From Oscillospiraceae bacterium (GTDB taxonomy: Bacteria > Bacillota > Clostridia > Oscillospirales > Acutalibacteraceae), in NCBI GenBank assembly GCA_025757685.1, contig CP107220.1:1571501-1635500 (forward strand): 64,000 nucleotides of DNA, read 5' to 3'. Position numbers and translations under genes: made by a program. Positions 8,701 through 16,041 of the stretch are shown here, piece after piece (positions within the stretch are counted from its first letter, which is position 1; the number at the start of each line of letters is the position of its first letter). A model generated the notes under the pieces. That model was not told where the DNA came from and did not search any database. It worked only from the letters and a program-made list of their open reading frames with translations.

Positions 8701-10986
8701 TTATTTCTTGGTGGTCACGCTCTTGGCCTTACTCCACCCGGAGTAGAGCTTTACATTTTTGCCGTTCACCTTGACGGTCTTATAAGTGCGCACGCGCACA
8801 TAATATTTCTTCTTGGCGGACAGCTTGCTCACACTCTTAGAAGTGGTCTTATTCTTGCTGATCGTCACCGTCTTGGCTTTCTTAAACTTACTGCTGGTGC
8901 TGTACTGCGCCTGGTAGCCGGTAGTTTGCGTCGCCTGCTTTTTCCAAGTGACCTTAAAACCTTTCTTGGCAGCTTTCACCTTAGACACGCTGGTACCCTT
9001 GGGGTTAATGTTATAGGTCATGGACTTACTGCCGCTGTAATTGCCCTTGAGGGTCACTTTTACGGTATATTTGCCCACATTCTTCATGCCCTTGGGATAG
9101 CTGACGGTATAATCCGTACCATTCTTCAGGGCTTTGCCCTTACTGTCTTTTACAGTCACAGACGGTTTTTGCACCTTGCCGTTGTAGGTATAGGTAGTGG
9201 CAGACAGCTTCACCTCGGTGACATGGGCAATGGTGCGGCTATCCTCCAGCACCCAGTGGCAGCGTATGCAATAGGTCATCACCGAGCCGTCATACTGAAA
9301 ATCAGCCGGGTACAGCGCCTGCACCGGCTGGTGGCCCAAGGGCTGTATGGTCTCCGTCTTGGTGGCACTGCAAGCGGTGCAGGTATAAGTCTTGCTTCCG
9401 GCGTTCTCGCAGGTGGCCGGGTCGGTAGAAGTCAAAGCAAAGCTGTGGGTATGATTATAAAGAATATTATTGGCCGCCGCATAATCAGCAAGCGCGCCGG
9501 TAGCAGGACCGTACAGCACAAAGTCCGAGGCCATATAGGCAAACACCCGCTCGCCCAGGGTCTGCACGCTGGCAGGCAGGGTCAGGGACTTTAACTTGCG
9601 GCAACCGGCAAAGGCCTCTCGCTGGATCTCCGTCAGCGCCGTACCCTGCACCTTCACCGTTTGCAGGTCCGTGCAACCGGCAAAAGCGTCCTTACCGATG
9701 GACTGCAAACCGACAGGCAAGGTAACAGACTGCAACTGCTCGCCGTAGTAAAAAGCATGGTCGCCAATGCGGGTCACGGTAGAGGGCACGGTCATTGACA
9801 CCGCCCCCGGCGCATACAGCAACGCCGTGCGGTCTGCGTTATAAATCACGCCATTTTCCGCCGGGAATGCGGCGGAGCGGCTGGTGATCCGGGTCAACTT
9901 GGGGCACCGGGTAAAGGCGTACGCCCCCAGCGTGCCCAGCATGGCGGGCAAATTCAGCTGCCGCAGCTGGCTGCAACTGTTAAAGGCGCCGTCGCCAATG
10001 GAAGTGACTGTCTCTGGCAGCACCACCCGGGTCACACTGTCCGCATTGCGCAAAAAGCCGTCGCCGATCCCCACCACTGCTTTGCCGTCCACCGTGTCCG
10101 GCACAATGAGGGTAGTGGGCATGGTCTTGCCGTCATACTGATACACCGTCGCCCCTGCAGCAGAGGAGCGATAGCTAAACAGAGAGGTCCGGGACTTGAT
10201 CTCATAAGGGCGCGGCGCCGTAGCGTCAAAACCGGCCTCAATTTGGTAATAAGTGCCGTTTGCGCACTGCGCCAATGTGTTCACATGGCCACTGCCTGCG
10301 CCGGCGTCTTTGTTGCCGTTGCGAGTCCAGGCGGGCAGCCCCATCAGGCTGCACATACGATTGACCGCCCCGGTACTGGCCCAGCAATCGCCGCCGCCCA
10401 GAATCACCATGGACAAATAGCTACTGTAATTGGCGCTGTATTCATACTGAGCAGCAAACTTGGCCGCCGTCTCTGCTTTATTGTAATCGGTGGGATTGGC
10501 AGGCAGGTTCTTGGCAATATAGTCCTGCATCACGCTGTCCACATACACCTGGGCATAGCTCTGCACATGCACCGTCACGCGAAAGGTCTTGCCCCCGGCA
10601 GTCACCTGCACGGTGCTGTCCCCGGCGGTGTAAGACTCGGTCACCCGGTCCGGCGTCTTGCCAGGGGTAGGTGCGGTGCTGCCCACATTGCCGTACCAGT
10701 AGTAACGGGTGCACAGCGGCTTCACCAGTCCGGTACTGCTGACCGTGGCGGACTCCCCTGCCGTTACCCGGTAAGCGGCCTTGTCAGCGCCGGTGACCTT
10801 CAGCTGAAAGCTGGCGGGGTACGCTGCCGGTTGGCTGATCTTTTCTCGGAACTCCTGGTTCAAAAAATATACCGTTACCGTCGTGGCATTCACGCTCACC
10901 CCAGCGGCCATGGCCGTCGGCGCGCCGGTAAACACCGTTGCCAGCAGCAAAAGTGCCGCCAGCAGTGCACTACTGATCTTTTTCAT
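8701..10986 (-). CDS. secreted transglutaminase-like, leucine-rich-repeat (BspA type) surface protein
   Basis: A 761-residue exported protein. A Sec signal peptide spans about 1-28 (lysines, hydrophobic stretch, AMA-A). An N-terminal Ig-like region of about 110 residues follows, then a transglutaminase-like domain with a readable Cys-His-Asp triad (C201 in GGDCWAST, H234 in SGHVN, D254 in GFDA). Next come BspA-type leucine-rich repeats (about 285-500; repeated IGDGAF/LPxxVTxIG units), a Cys-rich segment and a C-terminal fibronectin-III/Ig-like region rich in Lys and Tyr. No LPxTG, SLH or membrane anchor is seen. The ATG at 10986 is fixed by AAGGTGAG and by the promoter -10 box, which overlaps earlier ATGs. 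Likely adhesion or cell-wall interaction; substrate unknown. Confidence 0.85.
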   Translation of the reverse strand: MKKISSALLAALLLLATVFTGAPTAMAAGVSVNATTVTVYFLNQEFREKISQPAAYPASFQLKVTGADKAAYRVTAGESATVSSTGLVKPLCTRYYWYGNVGSTAPTPGKTPDRVTESYTAGDSTVQVTAGGKTFRVTVHVQSYAQVYVDSVMQDYIAKNLPANPTDYNKAETAAKFAAQYEYSANYSSYLSMVILGGGDCWASTGAVNRMCSLMGLPAWTRNGNKDAGAGSGHVNTLAQCANGTYYQIEAGFDATAPRPYEIKSRTSLFSYRSSAAGATVYQYDGKTMPTTLIVPDTVDGKAVVGIGDGFLRNADSVTRVVLPETVTSIGDGAFNSCSQLRQLNLPAMLGTLGAYAFTRCPKLTRITSRSAAFPAENGVIYNADRTALLYAPGAVSMTVPSTVTRIGDHAFYYGEQLQSVTLPVGLQSIGKDAFAGCTDLQTVKVQGTALTEIQREAFAGCRKLKSLTLPASVQTLGERVFAYMASDFVLYGPATGALADYAAANNILYNHTHSFALTSTDPATCENAGSKTYTCTACSATKTETIQPLGHQPVQALYPADFQYDGSVMTYCIRCHWVLEDSRTIAHVTEVKLSATTYTYNGKVQKPSVTVKDSKGKALKNGTDYTVSYPKGMKNVGKYTVKVTLKGNYSGSKSMTYNINPKGTSVSKVKAAKKGFKVTWKKQATQTTGYQAQYSTSSKFKKAKTVTISKNKTTSKSVSKLSAKKKYYVRVRTYKTVKVNGKNVKLYSGWSKAKSVTTKK

Positions 10987-11005
10987 AATCTCACCTTCCG
11001 CCCTC

Positions 11006-11034
11006 ATTTTACCAAATCCCACAGTGGATTGCAA
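11006..11034 (-). promoter_or_regulatory. promoter of the surface-protein gene
   Basis: TTGCAA (11029-11034) and TAAAAT (11006-11011) with a 17-nt spacer on the minus strand. Confidence 0.72.
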
Positions 11035-11074
11035 GAAAGAGCAAAGGGCTGCCCTGTGATTGTTTGAATTCCTT

Positions 11075-11195
11075 ATGCGGTGCGATGAAAACATCGCGCC
11101 CTACGAAATTCAATTTATTTTATCCCCTCTGTCGCTGCGCGACATCTCCCCGCACTGCGGGGAGTCACCCTTTATAAGGGAGGCAAATCGGTTTA
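11075..11195. repeat. dispersed intergenic hairpin repeat, copy A
   Basis: Non-coding block of small palindromes: GGTGCGATG/CATCGCGCC, GTCGCTGCGCGAC, CTCCCCGCACTGCGGGGAG, and CCCTTTATAAGGG next to GAGGCAAATCGG. Read on the minus strand, ACCGATTTGCCTCCCTT..AAAGGG recurs at 33.9 kb on the plus strand. No ORF. It resembles the REP/MITE-like mosaic elements common in gut Clostridia. Confidence 0.6.
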
Positions 11196-11202
11196 CAAAC
11201 GC

Positions 11203-11236
11203 AAAAAGAACGGATACCGAAGTACCCGTTCTTTTG
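11203..11236 (-). terminator. terminator of pckA
   Basis: Stem AAGAACGGGTAC-TTCG-GTATCCGTTCTT followed by TTTTTGCG on the minus strand, just past the pckA stop. Confidence 0.9.
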
Positions 11237-11251
11237 ATTGATCATCGGAAC

Positions 11252-13033
11252 TTATTTCTCCAGGTTGGCTTTTACGGTAGCCAGCTCGTCGGCCAGTTCC
11301 TTAGGCAGATGATCGCCGAACTTTGCGTACAGCTCCTCAACGCCCTTCAGCTCTTCTTCCCAAGCGTCCTTATCCACATCCAGGATCTTGTCCAGCTGCT
11401 CCTCGGTCATATCCAGGCCGTCCAGGTTGATATCCTTGGCATAAGGCAGGTAGCCGATCGCAGTCTCCTGCGCATCCACCTTACCCTCGCAACGGTCAAC
11501 GATCCAGTCCAGAACGCGCATATTGTCGCCGAAGCCGGGCCACAGGAAGTTGCCCTCATCGTCCTTACGGAACCAGTTTACATTGAAGATCTTGGGAGCC
11601 TTATCGGGATCCAGGGTCTGGCCGATCTCGATCCAGTGCTTCCAATAATCGCCCATGTTGTAGCCGCAGAAGGGCAGCATAGCCATGGGGTCACGACGAA
11701 TCACACCAACAGCGCCGGTAGCGGCAGCAGTGGTCTCAGAACCCATAACGGAGCCCACGAACACGCCGTGGTTCCAGCTCTTGGACTGGTACACCAGAGG
11801 AGTCAGCTTTGCACGACGACCGCCGAAGATAAAAGCGGAGATCGGCACGCCCTGCGGGTTCTCAAACTCGGGAGAAATGCAGGGGCAGTTCTTTGCAGGA
11901 GCGGTAAAGCGGCTGTTGGGGTGTGCGCCCTTCTCGTCGCTGGTCTGGCCGTTCCAGGGATTGCCCTTCCAGTCAATGGCATTGGTAGGCGGATTCTTAT
12001 CCAGGCCTTCCCACCACACGGTGTTGTTGTCCATATTGTGGCAAACATTGGTGAAGATCGTGCCGCTCATGGTGGACTTCAGTGCGTTGGGGTTAGACTT
12101 CATATTGGTGCCGGGAGCCACGCCGAAGAAGCCGTTCTCCGGGTTGATGGCATACAGGCGGCCGTCCGGGCCCTTGCGGATCCAGGCGATATCGTCGCCA
12201 ACGGTCCAGATCTTGTAGCCCTTCTTCTGATAGCCTTCCGGCGGAATCAGCATAGCCAGATTGGTCTTGCCGCAAGCAGACGGGAAAGCAGCACACAGGT
12301 ATTTGATCTCGCCTGAGGGCTTTTGCAGACCCAGGATCAGCATATGCTCAGCCTGCCACATCTCGTTCTTACCCAGGTAAGAAGCGATACGCAGAGCGAA
12401 GCACTTTTTGCCCAGCAGCACATTGCCGCCGTAAGCAGAGTTCACGGAAATGATGGTGTTGTCCTCCGGGAACTGGCAGATCCAGCGCTTCTCCGGATCC
12501 ACATTGCACTTGCAGTGCATACCGCGCACCCAGTCGTTAGAGTCGCCCAGTACATCCAGAACAGCCTTGCCCACTCTGGTCATGATGTTCATGTTCAGCA
12601 CAACGTAGATAGAATCGGTGATCTCGATACCGACCTTGGAGAAGGGAGAACCAACAGGACCCATGGAATAGGGAATGATATACATGGTTCTGCCCTCGTA
12701 AGCACCGGCAGCGATGTCATAGAGCATTTTATAAGCCTTAGAGGGCTCCATCCAGTGGTTGGTGGGGCCGGCATCCTCTTCTTTTCTGGAGCAGATCAGA
12801 GTTCTGTCCTCCACACGGGCCACGTCGTTCTCTGCGGTTCTGTGCAGATAGCAGTCGGGCAGCAGCTCCTCATTGAGCTTGATCATCTCGCCGGTTTCCA
12901 CAGCCTCCGCCTTCAGGGCGTCGATCTGTTCCTTAGAACCGTCGATCCAAACGATCTTAGAGGGCTTGGTCAGTTCCACTTTTTCGTCCAGCCACGCAAG
13001 CAGGGACTTGTTGGAAGTCAAAGTTGTTTCCAT
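11252..13033 (-). CDS. pckA: phosphoenolpyruvate carboxykinase (GTP)
   Basis: Interconverts oxaloacetate and phosphoenolpyruvate with GTP/GDP. In anaerobes it often runs towards oxaloacetate; the direction here is not shown by sequence. The 593 residues match the GTP class rather than the ATP class. Visible motifs are the P-loop with reactive cysteine FPSACGKTN, VGDDIAW metal-binding residues, the N-terminal substrate loop CNVDPEKRW region, and FGGRRAKLTPLV. It stands alone between a strong promoter and a strong terminator, with AAGGAG before the ATG. Confidence 0.97.
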   Translation of the reverse strand: METTLTSNKSLLAWLDEKVELTKPSKIVWIDGSKEQIDALKAEAVETGEMIKLNEELLPDCYLHRTAENDVARVEDRTLICSRKEEDAGPTNHWMEPSKAYKMLYDIAAGAYEGRTMYIIPYSMGPVGSPFSKVGIEITDSIYVVLNMNIMTRVGKAVLDVLGDSNDWVRGMHCKCNVDPEKRWICQFPEDNTIISVNSAYGGNVLLGKKCFALRIASYLGKNEMWQAEHMLILGLQKPSGEIKYLCAAFPSACGKTNLAMLIPPEGYQKKGYKIWTVGDDIAWIRKGPDGRLYAINPENGFFGVAPGTNMKSNPNALKSTMSGTIFTNVCHNMDNNTVWWEGLDKNPPTNAIDWKGNPWNGQTSDEKGAHPNSRFTAPAKNCPCISPEFENPQGVPISAFIFGGRRAKLTPLVYQSKSWNHGVFVGSVMGSETTAAATGAVGVIRRDPMAMLPFCGYNMGDYWKHWIEIGQTLDPDKAPKIFNVNWFRKDDEGNFLWPGFGDNMRVLDWIVDRCEGKVDAQETAIGYLPYAKDINLDGLDMTEEQLDKILDVDKDAWEEELKGVEELYAKFGDHLPKELADELATVKANLEK

Positions 13034-13098
13034 AACTCTATTCTCCTTTAAGTTATTTGCAAAAAATCCAAAAAATCAGTGCATTTTTTGTTACTATC

Positions 13099-13126
13099 AT
13101 TATACCAAAAGCGGCAAAAAATTCAA
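13099..13126 (-). promoter_or_regulatory. promoter of pckA
   Basis: TTGAAT (13121-13126) and perfect TATAAT (13099-13104) with 16 nt between, minus strand. Confidence 0.72.
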
Positions 13127-13164
13127 TAGATACGGCTTCTAATTAGGACTTTTTCACAATTTTT

Positions 13165-14175
13165 TCAAAAAGTCGGCCGATCAATTGGCATAGTTGCATA
13201 AGCGTTCAGATCCGGTTGTGCGCGCACGCCGGACACATACTCATAGTAGCCCTGGGCGCCCACCATGGCGCCGTTGTCACCGCAGTATTTCAGTGCCGGC
13301 AAATGCAGCTGCCAGCCCTTTTGGCGGCACAGGCGGTCCGTCTCTCGGCGCAGGCGGGAGTTGGCGGACACACCGCCGGCCAGGGCAATGGAAGTGTAGC
13401 CGTAGTCCGTGGCGGCCTTTTCCAGCTTCTCCACCAGGCAATCGGTAACGCCCTTTTGGAACGAGGCAGCCAGGTCGGCCACCGGCAGGGTCTCCCCCTT
13501 CTGCTCCATCCGGTGCACGGTGTTGATTACCGCAGTCTTTAGCCCGCTGAACGAGAAATCATAGGGCGTGTCCAGCCGCGGGTGGGGAAAGGCAAAGGCA
13601 TTCTCGTCCCCGGTGGGGGCGATCTTGTCTATGCTGATCCCGCCGGGGTACGGCAACCCCAAGGTGCGCCCGGCCTTGTCCAGCGCCTCGCCGGCAGCAT
13701 CGTCTCGGGTCTTGCCCAGCACTTTATAAGTGGTGTAGTCCTCCACCGCTACAATGTGGCTGTGGCCGCCGCTGACCACCAGGCAAAGAAACGGCGGTTG
13801 CAGATCGCCGGTAATGTAATTGGCTGCCACATGGCTGCGCAAGTGGTGCACCGGCACCAGGGGTGTATTTGTAGCCATAGACAGCCCCTTGGCAAAGTTC
13901 ACCCCCACCAGCAGGGCGCCAATGAGCCCGGGGGCATAGGTCACCGCAATGGCGTCAATCCCTGACATATCGCAATTGGCGTCCGCCAGCGCCTGGCGCA
14001 CCACGCCGCTGATACTCTCTGCATGGCGGCGGGAGGCAATCTCCGGCACCACGCCGCCGTACAGCTTATGCTCCTCCAGCGAGGTAGCGATCACATTGGA
14101 CAGCACCTGCCGTCCGTCCTGCACCACGGCTGCCGCCGTTTCGTCGCAGGAGCTTTCAATTCCTAAAATTCTCAT
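13165..14175 (-). CDS. tsaD: tRNA threonylcarbamoyladenosine biosynthesis protein
   Basis: Transfers threonylcarbamoyl to A37 of ANN-decoding tRNAs, together with TsaB and TsaE. It has 336 residues. The ASKHA fold shows the start GIESSCDET, metal ligands H111 and H115 in VHHLRSHVA, and GGVSANSRLR near the C-terminus. Its ATG overlaps the stop of the membrane-protein gene (ATGA), so it is the last gene of polA-rimI-(membrane protein)-tsaD. The partners tsaB and tsaE, which usually sit beside rimI, are not in this window. Confidence 0.97.
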   Translation of the reverse strand: MRILGIESSCDETAAAVVQDGRQVLSNVIATSLEEHKLYGGVVPEIASRRHAESISGVVRQALADANCDMSGIDAIAVTYAPGLIGALLVGVNFAKGLSMATNTPLVPVHHLRSHVAANYITGDLQPPFLCLVVSGGHSHIVAVEDYTTYKVLGKTRDDAAGEALDKAGRTLGLPYPGGISIDKIAPTGDENAFAFPHPRLDTPYDFSFSGLKTAVINTVHRMEQKGETLPVADLAASFQKGVTDCLVEKLEKAATDYGYTSIALAGGVSANSRLRRETDRLCRQKGWQLHLPALKYCGDNGAMVGAQGYYEYVSGVRAQPDLNAYATMPIDRPTF

Positions 14176-15578
14176 TTTTTAATATCCTCTTGGGTCTTGA
14201 CCGTCGGTATGGTCTGGCCGTTTTTCTCCGCAATGGCCAGCAGTTTTTTCTCCGTCGGGCCGCCGGGCACCAACTCGCCCACATAGTAGGAATGATCCTT
14301 GCCGTCCGAAATGGCGTAGCCGTTCTCCACCGGGGCGAATGTGCCGTCCTCGTCCGTCTCGCCCTCGACTCTGTAAACCCGCAGGTTCCGGTTCTCCACC
14401 TGCACCACCTGGAAGAGAGAGCCGTCCGGGGAATAGCGCACATATTCCGCGCCAATGCCAAAATTATTGGTAGCCGCATACACAGACAGCAGTACCATTA
14501 AAAGCATACCTACAACAGCCTCTGCTACCTGCTTGCCGGTGCGGGCACTCTCATTCTCCCGAGCATAATAGGCTCGGCTTTTTTCGTCCTTGGGATAAAA
14601 GCGCTTCATCAAGGGCGTGCCCAGCAGCACCTTGCCGGTACTAAATATACCGATTGCGCTGATCAGCCCGAACAAAATACATTTGGCCGTGCTCACGCTG
14701 ATCTCCAGCGTACCGATGGGCAGCGTGTACTCCACCAGCCGGGTGCCCCGGAACAGCAGGGCACGCAGGCCGAACACCAGCACCATGGCCACGATCAGCC
14801 CCACAACAGCAATCATCCCATTCACCTTGCGGGCGCAGCGCTTATACTGCCGCTCAAAATCCTGCTTGGCTTGCTCGGTTTGGTCCACCACCGTATTGCC
14901 CCGGCGCATATAGTCCAGCAGGCGGCGTTCATAAAGGGTGTCCAGTCGGCCCTTAGCCTCCGCCTTTTCCAAGTGCCGCAGCAGCTTGGCGCTGTCCGTT
15001 GCGCCGGACACGGCGGTAACCATCGGGTGCGTAGGCAATATGCCCAAGATCTCCTGCTCTTCCCCATCCGGGTCATTGGGGTCAAAGTGCTTGCCTCGCA
15101 CGGCTTTCATATCCGCCAGGCGGTTGGCTTTCATCTGCGCCAAAAGCTGCGGTTCTGCCGCCCGGCACAAGTCGTAATCGTACTTATGTACCGCCTCCAG
15201 CAGCTCCCGCACCAGGCCCGGCACCTCGCCGGTGGTGGAAAAGCCGCTGTGGTAATACTGGTTAAAGTCCTCGATCTCCAGCACATTGAACACATCATAG
15301 AGTGTAAAGCGCCCGGCGTCGCCGTAGTCCAGGTCTATGTCCAAAAAATTGTCGGTCAGCAGCATCACCGAGGGCAGATACCGCAGCCGCAGCCGGTATT
15401 CGCCGCAGTCGAACACGGCGGTTAAGCGGTAATCATCTGCCGTGTGACTCTCCTCAAAGCCCATAAACCGACCATACAGCCCGGTGGCGGCGCAGTCCTC
15501 CACGGCGCTGCGCACAGCGGCGATCATCGCCTTGGTCTCCGGCTCTAATTTATAGAGTTTGTCTTTCTTTTTACCCAT
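14172..15578 (-). CDS. membrane protein of unknown function
   Basis: 468 residues, not recognised. The first 250 or so are soluble, acidic and partly helical. Two clear membrane segments follow (about 255-275, MIAVVGLIVAMVLVFGL; about 297-317, AKCILFGLISAIGIF), then a third near 365-385 (VVGMLLMVLLSVYAA) and a C-terminal extracytoplasmic-looking stretch of about 80 residues with short strands. It overlaps rimI by 8 bp and tsaD by 4 bp, so it is translationally embedded in the operon. Nothing in the sequence links it to tRNA modification. AAAGAGG precedes the ATG. Confidence 0.75.
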   Translation of the reverse strand: MGKKKDKLYKLEPETKAMIAAVRSAVEDCAATGLYGRFMGFEESHTADDYRLTAVFDCGEYRLRLRYLPSVMLLTDNFLDIDLDYGDAGRFTLYDVFNVLEIEDFNQYYHSGFSTTGEVPGLVRELLEAVHKYDYDLCRAAEPQLLAQMKANRLADMKAVRGKHFDPNDPDGEEQEILGILPTHPMVTAVSGATDSAKLLRHLEKAEAKGRLDTLYERRLLDYMRRGNTVVDQTEQAKQDFERQYKRCARKVNGMIAVVGLIVAMVLVFGLRALLFRGTRLVEYTLPIGTLEISVSTAKCILFGLISAIGIFSTGKVLLGTPLMKRFYPKDEKSRAYYARENESARTGKQVAEAVVGMLLMVLLSVYAATNNFGIGAEYVRYSPDGSLFQVVQVENRNLRVYRVEGETDEDGTFAPVENGYAISDGKDHSYYVGELVPGGPTEKKLLAIAEKNGQTIPTVKTQEDIKK

Positions 15579-16041
15579 CCGGTTCCTCTTTCTTAAAGGT
15601 TTTTGTCAGCAGCAGCGCGTCCTCCGTCGGATCCGTATAGAAGTCCCGGCGCCGCCCCACCGGCTGAAAGCCCAGTTCCCGGTACAGTGCCAGCGCCGCC
15701 TCATTGGACGGCCGCACCTCCAAAGTCAAAAAATCCAGTTCCCCGGTGGCAAAGCAGGCGCCGAACAGCGCCCGGGCAATACCCCGGCGGCGATAGGTGG
15801 GATCCACCGCCACATTGGTGACGCTGCCCTCACCGCAGACCACCTGCACCCCCAAGTAGCCTACCACTTTATCTCCCAGCACCGCCACTAAAAAGCGAGC
15901 GCAGGGGCTGGTCAGCTGGGTCTCTAAATCCGCCCGCTGCCAGGGGTGGGCAAAACACAGCTGCTCCAGCCGCTCCACCCCGTCCAGATGCGCCGGGGCA
16001 AAGGGCAAAATTTGCAGCTGGTGGTCTTTAATGTGCATCAT
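15571..16041 (-). CDS. rimI: GNAT acetyltransferase, RimI family
   Basis: 156-residue GNAT protein. The acetyl-CoA site is visible as VDPTYRRRGIARALF, followed by LEVRPSNEAALALYRELGF, the standard RimI signature. The family acetylates the N-terminus of ribosomal protein S18 or Elongator-like substrates, and its gene is typically next to tsa genes, as here. It overlaps polA by 14 bp and the downstream membrane-protein gene by 8 bp. Confidence 0.9.
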   Translation of the reverse strand: MMHIKDHQLQILPFAPAHLDGVERLEQLCFAHPWQRADLETQLTSPCARFLVAVLGDKVVGYLGVQVVCGEGSVTNVAVDPTYRRRGIARALFGACFATGELDFLTLEVRPSNEAALALYRELGFQPVGRRRDFYTDPTEDALLLTKTFKKEEPDG

